Shown here one piece after another: positions 7,693 to 15,391 of a DNA stretch of 39,559 bases; position 1 is the first letter of the stretch; each line of letters starts with the position of its first letter. A model generated the notes under the pieces. That model worked only from the letters and a program-made list of their open reading frames with translations, was not told the DNA's origin and searched no databases. Origin of the DNA: Gammaproteobacteria bacterium (GTDB lineage Bacteria > Pseudomonadota > Gammaproteobacteria > Pseudomonadales > Azotimanducaceae). The stretch spans positions 1 through 39,559 of the forward strand of contig PAPD01000037.1 in assembly GCA_002708765.1 (NCBI GenBank), given 5' to 3'. The position numbers were made by a program, and so were the translations under genes.

Positions 7693-9060
7693 TTGGTAAA
7701 ACGAAAAGAATTGTTTGGATGCGCCGAGTGCGGAACTGAGTACAGAAAATGGCAGGGACAGTGTCTTGCCTGCAAGGCATGGAATTCACTAAAGGAAATA
7801 GAGGTTAGTAGAGAAAAATTCTCAGGGTTTTCTGGTAAATTAGAACGGCCGAAAAAATTGTCAGAAGTGTCGATCGAGGAACTACCGAGAATTAGAACTG
7901 GGATATCAGAGTTTGATCGTGTTCTCGGTGGTGGCCTCGTTCCTGGTTCGGTTGTCTTAATTAGTGGGAATCCAGGTGCAGGTAAGAGCACTCTATTGAC
8001 ACAGGTCTCGAGTTTTTTGTCTGGAGCGGGCACAACTCTTTATGCTACCGGTGAGGAAAGCCTTGCTCAGATTGCTATTCGGGCTAAACGATTGAATTTA
8101 CCAGTAGAAAATCTCGATATAGTTTCAGAGACAAGTTGCGAGAGATTAATATCTATCTGGAAAGAGTATAATCCTAAGGTGCTGGTCGTGGATTCTATTC
8201 AAGTGATATACACTGAATCTAGTGATTCCTCTCCCGGCGGCGTAAATCAGGTCAGAGAGTCCGCAGCCAAGTTGATCCATGAGGCCAAAGCAAGTAATAC
8301 CGTGTTGATTCTGGTGGGACATGTTACGAAGGAGGGAACACTTGCTGGGCCAAGAACTTTGGAACACATGATAGACACATTTATCTCGCTAGATGGCCAA
8401 AGCGATTCTAAATTCAGATTGCTCCGCAGTATAAAAAATCGATTTGGTCCAGTTAATGAACTCGGTGTTTTTGCAATGACAGATACTGGGTTAATAGAGG
8501 TAAAGAATCCTTCTTCCATATTTCTTTCTCGGTCTTCGGAGATAAAATCGGGAAGCGTAGTGATGGTTGTTTGGGAGGGAACACGACCAATTTTGCTAGA
8601 AGTTCAGGCGTTGGTCGATGACTGCGTTCTTGGTCAACCTCGAAGAGTTGCAGTTGGCCTAGAGCAGAACCGACTGTCTATGTTGCTAGCTATTTTGCAT
8701 CGTCACGGAGGTCTTCAGGTAGCAGACCAGGATGTGTTTGTAAATGCGGTGGGTGGCATAAGGGTAGTTGAAACGAGTAGCGATCTTGCGTTGCTTTCAG
8801 CGGTCATTTCATCCAACCGGAATTGGATTTTGCCCAATGACCTTGTGGTTTTTGGGGAGGTTGGTCTTTCAGGAGAAGTAAGGCCTGTTCCTAATGGGCA
8901 GGAGCGGATAAAAGAGGCCGCCAAACATGGGTTCCAGTTGGCTATTGTGCCTGAAGGAAATCGACCAAAATCTTCGACCGAAAAAACTCTTAAAGTAATC
9001 CCTGTTAAAGACCTTAATGAGCTTATTTGTAATCTGGAGAAATTAGCCAGGAGTTCTTAG
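7693..9060 (+). CDS. radA: DNA repair protein RadA (Sms)
   Basis: This RecA-related helicase acts in processing recombination intermediates and branch migration. It has 455 residues with an N-terminal C4 zinc finger (CAECGTEYRKWQGQCLAC). The ATPase domain has Walker A GNPGAGKS (92-99, K98) and the RadA-specific KNRFG motif. The C-terminal domain is Lon-protease-like (DVFVNAVGGIRVVE ... GEVGLSGEVRPV). The start is TTG at 7693, two bases after the alr stop. The stop codon overlaps the stop of ettA, which runs in from the opposite strand. Confidence 0.96.
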   Translation: MVKRKELFGCAECGTEYRKWQGQCLACKAWNSLKEIEVSREKFSGFSGKLERPKKLSEVSIEELPRIRTGISEFDRVLGGGLVPGSVVLISGNPGAGKSTLLTQVSSFLSGAGTTLYATGEESLAQIAIRAKRLNLPVENLDIVSETSCERLISIWKEYNPKVLVVDSIQVIYTESSDSSPGGVNQVRESAAKLIHEAKASNTVLILVGHVTKEGTLAGPRTLEHMIDTFISLDGQSDSKFRLLRSIKNRFGPVNELGVFAMTDTGLIEVKNPSSIFLSRSSEIKSGSVVMVVWEGTRPILLEVQALVDDCVLGQPRRVAVGLEQNRLSMLLAILHRHGGLQVADQDVFVNAVGGIRVVETSSDLALLSAVISSNRNWILPNDLVVFGEVGLSGEVRPVPNGQERIKEAAKHGFQLAIVPEGNRPKSSTEKTLKVIPVKDLNELICNLEKLARSS

Positions 9061-10727
9061 CCTAACTTCTTGTATTTTACCCTTGCAGGCACGATCTCTT
9101 TCGATCCTGTTCGTTTAAGTCTATCTTCTTCATATTCGGAATAATTTCCTTCGAAAAACTCGATTTTGCTATCCCCTTCAAATGCAAGAATGTGAGTAGA
9201 TAGCCTGTCCAGGAACCATCTATCATGGGAAATTATCATCATCGAACCTGGATAGTTTTCAATAGCATTTTCGAGAGCTTGAAGGGTTTCTACATCTAGA
9301 TCGTTGGTAGGTTCATCTAGTAATAGAAAATTAGCTCCTTTTTTTAAGAGTTTGGCCAGATGCACTCTGTTTCTTTCCCCTCCTGAAAGATCTTTTATAA
9401 ATTTTTGCTGATCCCCCCCTCTGAAGTTAAAGCGGCTTACATAACTTCTTGAAGAGGTTTCATATTTGCCAATCTGAATAAGTTCGTTTCCTCCCGATAT
9501 TTCCTCCCAGACAGTTTTAGTTCCGTCTAGAGAATCCCGCGATTGGTCAACATAACCAAGTTGTACTGTTTCTCCGATTTCGATTTCTCCGCTCTTAGGA
9601 GTTTCGAGTCCCGCTATTATCCGAAAGAGAGTTGATTTCCCAGCACCATTACCACCTATTATTCCCACGATCGCACCTTTTGGGATGGAAAAAGAGAGAT
9701 TTTCAAAAAGCATTCTTTTATCGAAGCTCATTTGTAGATTCTGCACTTCTATGACTTTATCTCCCAGCCTATCGCCGGGTGGTATGTAAAGCTCTAGTGT
9801 TTCGTTTCTTGTCTGGAAATCCTGGGAATTTAACTCCTCGAACCTAGCTATACGGGCCTTATTTTTTGCCTGTCTCGCTTTTGGTTGGCTCCTGATCCAG
9901 TCTAGTTCTGCTTTAATTGACTTTTGTCTTGCTGCTTCTCTATTTTCCTCAATTTCTAGGCGTTTTTCTTTTGCGAATAGCCAGTCACTATAATTGCCTT
10001 CAAAAGGAATGCCTTGGCCTCGATCTAGTTCTAAAATCCAGCCGGCAGCATTATCAAGAAAATAGCGGTCGTGAGTAATAGCTACCACCGTTCCAGGAAA
10101 TTCTTTAAGATAACGTTCTAACCAAGCTACGCTCTCCGCGTCCAGATGGTTTGTGGGCTCATCAAGTAAAAGCATCTCAGGGTTTGCAAGTAACAGCCTG
10201 CAAAGAGCTACTCGCCTTTTCTCTCCCCCGGAGAGAGATTCTACCTCAGCGTCCCAATCTGGAAGTCGAAGGGCGTCACTCGCGATTTCTAGTTTACGGT
10301 CTAATTCCCACCCATCCTCAGCGTCTATTTTTAATTGCAGTTCTCCCTGGCGATCCAGAAGGCGGGTCATTTCTTCATCGGGCATAGAATTTGAGAACTT
10401 CTCGCTAATCTCGTTGAATTCTTTTAGAAATCCAGTGATCTCTCCTAATCCGTCTTCGATGTTTTCCCTTACATTTTTCTTGTTATCTAGGGTTGGTTCC
10501 TGGGCAAGGAAACCTATTTTCAGTTCCGGTTGCGGTCTTGCTTCTCCAAGAAAATCCTTTTCTATTCCTGCCATAATCCGAAGGAGTGTTGATTTCCCTG
10601 CTCCATTTAATCCTAGGACACCGATTTTTGCTCCAGGGAAAAAAGATAGGGAAATATCTTTTAGTATGGTTTTATTCGGAGGCACAATTTTACCGACGCG
10701 TGACATAGTGAACACATACTGCGACAT
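9057..10727 (-). CDS. ettA: Energy-dependent translational throttle protein EttA (ABC-F)
   Basis: This soluble ABC-F ATPase binds the ribosomal E site and gates the first elongation cycle according to ATP/ADP ratio. The protein starting at 10727 (MSQYVFTMSRVGKIVPP, 556 residues) matches the family N-terminus. A longer open frame reaches 10817, but its extra 30 residues are not part of the family. It has two ABC domains: first Walker A GLNGAGKST (K45) with LSGGEKRRVALCRLL; second GGNGAGKST with LSGGERNRVHLAKLL. The arm and the P-site tether linker rich in Lys, Arg and Glu lie between them. It has no transmembrane segments. It is divergent from nrdR and convergent with radA, the stops overlapping. 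Confidence 0.95.
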   Translation of the reverse strand: MSQYVFTMSRVGKIVPPNKTILKDISLSFFPGAKIGVLGLNGAGKSTLLRIMAGIEKDFLGEARPQPELKIGFLAQEPTLDNKKNVRENIEDGLGEITGFLKEFNEISEKFSNSMPDEEMTRLLDRQGELQLKIDAEDGWELDRKLEIASDALRLPDWDAEVESLSGGEKRRVALCRLLLANPEMLLLDEPTNHLDAESVAWLERYLKEFPGTVVAITHDRYFLDNAAGWILELDRGQGIPFEGNYSDWLFAKEKRLEIEENREAARQKSIKAELDWIRSQPKARQAKNKARIARFEELNSQDFQTRNETLELYIPPGDRLGDKVIEVQNLQMSFDKRMLFENLSFSIPKGAIVGIIGGNGAGKSTLFRIIAGLETPKSGEIEIGETVQLGYVDQSRDSLDGTKTVWEEISGGNELIQIGKYETSSRSYVSRFNFRGGDQQKFIKDLSGGERNRVHLAKLLKKGANFLLLDEPTNDLDVETLQALENAIENYPGSMMIISHDRWFLDRLSTHILAFEGDSKIEFFEGNYSEYEEDRLKRTGSKEIVPARVKYKKLG

Positions 10728-10843
10728 TGCATTTATAATCCTGTGAGAAAATATTAGTTTAACTAAAGAAACGTAGTCTTGAAGCAAAAAAAGAGAGATA
10801 TCCGGAAATAACGTCAAATTCTGTTTTTTAATTGGAGGTACAG

Positions 10844-11305
10844 TTGCATTGTCCTTTTTGTGGTGATACTGAAACGAAGGTAAATGATTCTAGGCTGGTC
10901 GGGGAGGGTAGTCAGGTTCGAAGGCGTCGAGAATGTCATAGTTGTTCTGAAAGATTTACAACTTTTGAAACGGCGGAGTTGGTGTTGCCTAGATTGATAA
11001 AAAGTAACGGGACTCACCAACCTTTCGATGAAAGGAAGTTAAAGAACGGTTTTCTTCGCGCTCTTGAAAAGCGACCGATTGATCTGGATACGATAGACGC
11101 TGCTTTGGATCGAATAAAACGCAGACTTCTTAATACCGGAGAGAGAGAAATCGAGACCAGAAAAGTGGGGGAGTTAGTTATGGATGAATTAAGGTCTATT
11201 GATGATGTCGCATATGTTAGATTTGCTTCAGTCTATCGAAGTTTCCAGGACGTAGAAGAATTTCGGGAAGAAATTGAACTGATGCACAAAAAAGACAAAA
11301 AATGA
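10844..11305 (+). CDS. nrdR: Transcriptional repressor NrdR
   Basis: This zinc-finger/ATP-cone repressor of ribonucleotide reductase genes responds to dNTP and ATP levels. The zinc ligands are C3, C6, C31 and C34 (MHCPFC ... CHSC), with the basic strand QVRRRREC between them. The ATP-cone follows ([22 protein letters not shown]). I chose TTG at 10844, giving 153 residues starting MHCPFC, because GGAGGT (10834-10839) is four bases upstream and the family begins exactly there. A TTG at 10832 lies inside that region and is rejected. The stop overlaps the start of ribD as ATGA. Confidence 0.95.
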   Translation: MHCPFCGDTETKVNDSRLVGEGSQVRRRRECHSCSERFTTFETAELVLPRLIKSNGTHQPFDERKLKNGFLRALEKRPIDLDTIDAALDRIKRRLLNTGEREIETRKVGELVMDELRSIDDVAYVRFASVYRSFQDVEEFREEIELMHKKDKK

Positions 11306-12432
11306 ACATCGGTCGTGATGAAAAGTTCATGCGAGAGGCTATTAGATTAGCTTGGCTCGGACAATTTTCAACCCACCCTAATCCTTGTGTTGGGAGTGTT
11401 ATAGTCAAAAATGGAGAGATAATTGGTTCTGGCTATCATGTCAAAGCTGGTTTGGAGCACGCGGAGATAAACGCTCTGAACCAAGCTGGGTCTGAATCCA
11501 AAGGATCTGTCGTTTACGTGACGCTTGAACCCTGTAGCTTCCATGGTAGAACTCCTTCCTGTGCGCGGGCCTTGATTGAAGCTGGGGTAGCACGCGTAGT
11601 AGTGGCTGCCATTGACCCCGATCCCAGGAATTCTGGCAAAGGAATTGCTATTTTGCAGGACGCGGGGATTGAAGTAGTGACCCACCTCCTTGAAGAAAAT
11701 GCTCTTAAATTGATTGAGGGACATGTTCAGAGATTTATCCATAAAAGACCATTTGTGCGCTTGAAACTGGCTATGAGTCTTGACGGAAAAACCGCTTTAT
11801 CAAACGGCAAATCCAAATGGATTACGTCTAAAGAAGCTCGGGCTGATGTCCAGAAATATCGCGCAATGAGCGGCGCAATTGTTTCAGGCGTAGAAACAAT
11901 TATTAAGGATGATCCTGACCTGTCTGTAAGATTAGAAATCAAGGATGTGCCGAATGCAAAAGAGAGTAATGAATTGGATCGTCCAACATATGTTATTGAT
12001 TCAAAGTTGCGGACCCCGCCTAACTCAAGAGTTCTCCGGCGTGCTTCGACCGTGCTGGTTGCTGCGCAAGCTGCTAGAAAAGATCTGAAATTTGATCATG
12101 AAGTTCTCTGTTTTGAAGAGGAATCAGGGAAAGTCGACCTTCCGGCTTTTCTAAGAGAATTGGCAAGAAGAGAACATAGTTATGTTTTGTTCGAGTCAGG
12201 AGCCACTCTTGCTGGGGCTCTTGTCGAGGAAGAATTAGTTGACGAACTAATAGTTTATATCGCTCCTAAACTACTAGGATCGTCGGCAAAATCATTACTC
12301 AAACTGCCAGAACTTGATAGAATATCTGATAGTACGAGGTTTGAAGTAAAGGATGTTCAAAAAATTGGGGAGGACATCCGAGTGATTCTTTCTCCAATGA
12401 AAAGAAGGTTTGCAAATGGTAAAAACAATTGA
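11302..12432 (+). CDS. ribD: Bifunctional riboflavin biosynthesis deaminase/reductase RibD
   Basis: This enzyme deaminates the pyrimidine ring and reduces the ribose chain of the product of GTP cyclohydrolase II. It has 376 residues. The N-terminal cytidine-deaminase-like domain has zinc ligands H53, C78 and C87 and catalytic E55 ([18 protein letters not shown]). The C-terminal RibD reductase domain starts near residue 148 ([27 protein letters not shown]). It overlaps nrdR by four bases and ribH by 17, so it is tightly coupled inside the operon. Riboflavin synthase would normally follow here but does not. Confidence 0.96.
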   Translation: MNIGRDEKFMREAIRLAWLGQFSTHPNPCVGSVIVKNGEIIGSGYHVKAGLEHAEINALNQAGSESKGSVVYVTLEPCSFHGRTPSCARALIEAGVARVVVAAIDPDPRNSGKGIAILQDAGIEVVTHLLEENALKLIEGHVQRFIHKRPFVRLKLAMSLDGKTALSNGKSKWITSKEARADVQKYRAMSGAIVSGVETIIKDDPDLSVRLEIKDVPNAKESNELDRPTYVIDSKLRTPPNSRVLRRASTVLVAAQAARKDLKFDHEVLCFEEESGKVDLPAFLRELARREHSYVLFESGATLAGALVEEELVDELIVYIAPKLLGSSAKSLLKLPELDRISDSTRFEVKDVQKIGEDIRVILSPMKRRFANGKNN

Positions 12433-12880
12433 GGGAGATTTCTCGGCTGGTTCAGTGAAAGTTGCTCTGATCTCTAGCCGGTTTAATGGGACGATTGTCG
12501 ATGGGCTGATTGTTGGCGCAATTGATACTCTCAGACGTCACGGCGTTCCTGAAGCCAATATAACGCTTGTTAAGGTTCCGGGCGCTATGGAATTGCCCCT
12601 TGCAGCAAAAAAAATTGCAATGAAAGATGAAGTTGATGCAATCATTGCATTAGGAGCAGTTATAAAGGGAGCTACTAGCCACTTTGATTATGTTGCTGGT
12701 CAATGCGCTGCTGGTTTATCCGAGGTTTCGTTGGATCATGTTATTCCAGTCTCTTTTGGGGTATTAACTACAGACAATTTAGAACAAGCCATTGAAAGGT
12801 CAGGTACCAAGGCAGGGAATAAAGGAGCGGATGCCGCGATGTCGGCTTTGGAAATGATAAGTTTACTTAGAAATATTTGA
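12416..12880 (+). CDS. ribH: 6,7-dimethyl-8-ribityllumazine synthase
   Basis: This enzyme joins the RibD-derived ribitylaminouracil with dihydroxybutanone phosphate, the penultimate riboflavin step. It has 154 residues with [29 protein letters not shown], the [16 protein letters not shown] active-site strand and the late [17 protein letters not shown] at 12416 is preferred because GAAGG (12404-12408) is seven bases upstream. An in-frame TTG at 12410 is too close to that site. The gene starts inside ribD and its stop overlaps nusB as TGATG. Confidence 0.96.
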   Translation: MVKTIEGDFSAGSVKVALISSRFNGTIVDGLIVGAIDTLRRHGVPEANITLVKVPGAMELPLAAKKIAMKDEVDAIIALGAVIKGATSHFDYVAGQCAAGLSEVSLDHVIPVSFGVLTTDNLEQAIERSGTKAGNKGADAAMSALEMISLLRNI

Positions 12881-13314
12881 TGTCCAAGCAGGCAGCAGCC
12901 AGAAATAAATCGCGAAGATTTCTTGTCCAGGCTTTGTATCAGGCCCAGATTTCCCAGACCGAAATTTCGGAGGTTATCTGCCCTTTTATTCAAGATCACA
13001 ATATGAAGCGAGCTGATATCGTTTTTTTTCGATCCGTTCTTGAAGGAATTGGTTCTGATTTTTCGTCTTTAGTTAATCTGATAGATCAAATAGGAAATCG
13101 CAGTTTCGAAGACTCTGATCCAGTGGAACGAAGCATATTGTTAATCGGTAGTTTTGAGCTTCGTTCAAAAAATGATGTTCCTTACCGGGTGGTAATCAAT
13201 GAATGTGTTGAGTTAGCAAAATATTTTGGTGCTTCTGAAAGTTTCAAATATATCAACTCAGTATTGGATTCGCTCTCAGAGATTTTAAGGCCGGCCGAAT
13301 ATGCCGCTGAATGA
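12880..13314 (+). CDS. nusB: Transcription antitermination factor NusB
   Basis: This small all-helical protein works with NusE (S10) at boxA to prevent termination in rRNA operons. It has 144 residues. Visible are the Arg-rich amino terminus (AAARNKSRRFLVQALYQAQ) and the family C-terminal region (DVPYRVVINECVELAKYFGASESFKYINSVLDSL). The ATG at 12880 overlaps the ribH stop (TGATG), so it is read by coupling; no strong Shine-Dalgarno is visible. A TTG one codon earlier at 12877 would add one residue. It overlaps thiL by 14 bases. Confidence 0.94.
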   Translation: MSKQAAARNKSRRFLVQALYQAQISQTEISEVICPFIQDHNMKRADIVFFRSVLEGIGSDFSSLVNLIDQIGNRSFEDSDPVERSILLIGSFELRSKNDVPYRVVINECVELAKYFGASESFKYINSVLDSLSEILRPAEYAAE

Positions 13315-14254
13315 ATTCGAGATAATCGAAAAATATTTTACCAATAGCTGGACTAATAATTCCTCGGTAGTGATTGCCCCTGGGGACGACTGTGCGGTGC
13401 TTGCTACTCCGCAAGGCAAAGAACTTTGTTTCTCGACTGATACTCTTAACGAAGGAGTTCATTTCCTAGATCAGTCACCCCCAGATGTAGTGGCATCGAG
13501 AACTTTGGCATGCAACTTAAGTGACATTGCCGCAATGGGCGGTGATCCTTATGGATGCCTTTTGGCGATCACCTTAACGGAAGTAAAGGAACCATGGATA
13601 AGAGATTTTTCCAAAAAACTTTTTCTGCTATTGGAGAATTACGATTGTCCGTTGGTTGGAGGTAATATTTCGAAGGGCGCTGCATTGTCTTTAACTATGA
13701 CAGTCATTGGATCTGTGCCAAGGGGTAAAGCTATAACCCGCTCTGGAGCAAGGGTGGGGGATGGGATCTATGTGACCGGAGAGCTCGGTGATTCAATTAA
13801 AGGATTGGAGTTGGTTAAATCTGGAGAAACGGATAACTATCTTGCAGCCCGTTATTGCTATCCGGTTCCCAGAATTGAAGAAGGAAAAGCCTTGAGAGGT
13901 ATAGCTAGCTCTATGATTGATATTTCAGATGGCTTGTTATCGGATTTAGGACATTTGTGCACTGCTAGTGGGCTCGGTGCAGAGATCAGATTGGATTCAC
14001 TGCCTATTTCAACTGATTTGAGGGAGACTTGTGGCGAAGATTCTGCAATAAGTTTTGCACTTGGCCAAAGTGATGATTATGAGCTTTGTTTTACAATCCC
14101 AAAGGAATGCGAAAAAAAGATTAATTTTTTGAGGAACTCCGATTTGGTTTCAGTAACCAAAATAGGTGAAATGATAGAGGAACAAAAACTTTTAGGTCTG
14201 TCAGGAGATGGAGAGTATATTGAGTTACAGTCGACTGGATATATGCATTTTTAG
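13301..14254 (+). CDS. thiL: Thiamine-monophosphate kinase
   Basis: This enzyme phosphorylates thiamine monophosphate to thiamine pyrophosphate with ATP. It has 317 residues and the PurM/ThiL fold. Signatures are APGDDCAVL, the Asp-rich STDTLNEGVHF, LACNLSDIAAMGGDP, GGNISKGAALSLTMTVIG and MIDISDGLLSDLGH, which hold the metal- and ATP-binding aspartates. ATG 13301 is within the last codons of nusB and the stop overlaps the GTG of pgpA by one base. The nusB-thiL-pgpA order is typical of gammaproteobacteria. Confidence 0.96.
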   Translation: MPLNEFEIIEKYFTNSWTNNSSVVIAPGDDCAVLATPQGKELCFSTDTLNEGVHFLDQSPPDVVASRTLACNLSDIAAMGGDPYGCLLAITLTEVKEPWIRDFSKKLFLLLENYDCPLVGGNISKGAALSLTMTVIGSVPRGKAITRSGARVGDGIYVTGELGDSIKGLELVKSGETDNYLAARYCYPVPRIEEGKALRGIASSMIDISDGLLSDLGHLCTASGLGAEIRLDSLPISTDLRETCGEDSAISFALGQSDDYELCFTIPKECEKKINFLRNSDLVSVTKIGEMIEEQKLLGLSGDGEYIELQSTGYMHF

Positions 14255-14739
14255 TGGACAAACAGATAAAAAGTAAAATTTTTTCGAGGCCTGATTATTT
14301 CCTTGCGTTTGGTTTTGGCAGCGGGTTATTCCCATTTGCTCCCGGAACCGTCGGTTCGTTGATTGGGCTAATGATTTTCTTGCCGTGTCTGAGTTTTTCT
14401 TCTTATATCCAGCTGATGATTATTGTTGCGGGACTTTTGTTCGGGATCTGGATTACAGATCGCGTGTCCAGGGAAATAGGAATTAAAGATCCTCCTGCGA
14501 TTGTCTTTGATGAATTCGTAGGAATATGGATAGCGGTGTTTTTGTTACCTCATTTTTTGTTGGTTATCCCTGCGTTTCTTTTATTTCGTTTATTCGATAT
14601 TTATAAGCCTTGGCCTATCTCTTTTTTTGATCAAAAACTTAATGGCGGCGCGGGCATTATGTTGGACGATGTATGTGCGGGGTTGCTCGTTTTTTTTGTG
14701 ATGCAGGCTAGTGGTTGGTGCTTCTCTGTCTTTTTTTAG
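14254..14739 (+). CDS. pgpA: Phosphatidylglycerophosphatase A
   Basis: This inner-membrane lipid phosphatase produces phosphatidylglycerol from phosphatidylglycerophosphate. It has 161 residues with four hydrophobic segments. The conserved motifs are GFGSGLFPFAPGTVGSL near the N-terminus, DPPAIVFDEFVGIWIA in the middle and GAGIMLDDVCAGL near the end. The start is GTG at 14254, overlapping the thiL stop (TAGTG). It is the last member of the overlapping nrdR-to-pgpA run. A 58-base gap with its own promoter signal separates it from ribA. Confidence 0.94.
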   Translation: MDKQIKSKIFSRPDYFLAFGFGSGLFPFAPGTVGSLIGLMIFLPCLSFSSYIQLMIIVAGLLFGIWITDRVSREIGIKDPPAIVFDEFVGIWIAVFLLPHFLLVIPAFLLFRLFDIYKPWPISFFDQKLNGGAGIMLDDVCAGLLVFFVMQASGWCFSVFF

Positions 14740-14742
14740 GCG

Positions 14743-14771
14743 TTTAATGTTTGATGATCAGCTGCTACACT
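14743..14771 (+). promoter_or_regulatory. Candidate promoter for ribA
   Basis: TTTAAT (14743-14748) and TACACT (14766-14771) are spaced by 17 bases, with a TGC immediately before the -10 element that makes it an extended -10. The predicted start is near 14778, about 20 bases before the ribA start. I see no FMN riboswitch sequence in this gap. Confidence 0.45.
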
Positions 14772-14797
14772 GTTTGGCCTTAATTAAGGAGTAATTC

Positions 14798-15391
14798 TTG
14801 CCTGCGACCTTTGTGGCCTCCTGCCAATTACCTACGCCTTATGGCGAGTTTTCAATGCATGGTTTTGAAGATTCTGATACTGGCCAGGAACATTTAGCCC
14901 TAGTTTATGGAGATTTGTCCCAAGACAGTTCAGTGCTTTGTCGTGTTCATTCGGAGTGTCTGACAGGTGATGGCCTTTTCAGTATGCGCTGTGATTGCGG
15001 TTCCCAGTTAGAGCACGCAATGCAGAAAATTAGCGCAAACGGCAGCGGAATAATTCTATACCTTCGCCAGGAAGGAAGAGGCATAGGCCTTATAAACAAA
15101 ATAAGAGCATATGAGCTTCAGGATGCTGGCGCCGATACTGTTGAGGCTAATGAGAAGCTCGGTTTCGATGCCGACTTGAGAGATTATACAATTTGCAAGT
15201 CAATGTTTTTGCATTTTCAGATTTCGAGGATCAGGCTTATGACTAATAACCCTATCAAGATTCAGGCGCTGGGCAAGCTAGGTATAACAATAACTGATCG
15301 GCTGTCTATCGAGACGGGTCAGAATGACCATAATGCACGTTACCTTGCAACTAAGGCAGGAAAATTGGGACACGTCTTTAGTCAGAACTAG
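14798..15391 (+). CDS. ribA: GTP cyclohydrolase II
   Basis: This zinc enzyme opens GTP to the first committed riboflavin intermediate. It has 197 residues. The zinc ligands are C54, C65 and C67 (CRVHSECLTGDGLFSMRCDCGSQL), at the same positions as in E. coli. The YLRQEGRGIGLINKIRAYELQDAGADTVEAN signature is complete. It is a stand-alone RibA, not fused to DHBP synthase. The start is TTG at 14798 with AAGGAG (14786-14791) six bases upstream. Its 3' end overlaps the 3' end of dxs on the other strand by 14 bases. Confidence 0.96.
   Translation: MPATFVASCQLPTPYGEFSMHGFEDSDTGQEHLALVYGDLSQDSSVLCRVHSECLTGDGLFSMRCDCGSQLEHAMQKISANGSGIILYLRQEGRGIGLINKIRAYELQDAGADTVEANEKLGFDADLRDYTICKSMFLHFQISRIRLMTNNPIKIQALGKLGITITDRLSIETGQNDHNARYLATKAGKLGHVFSQN

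Noticed and set aside
10153-10746. A 197-codon open frame on the plus strand opposite ettA
   Set aside because: It lies wholly antisense to the conserved ABC-F gene, has Ser-rich low-information composition typical of a shadow frame, and has no recognisable family.
10728-10817. Thirty-codon N-terminal extension of EttA
   Set aside because: The family starts at the MSQYVFTM equivalent; the extension reads like untranslated leader and lies in the divergent promoter region.
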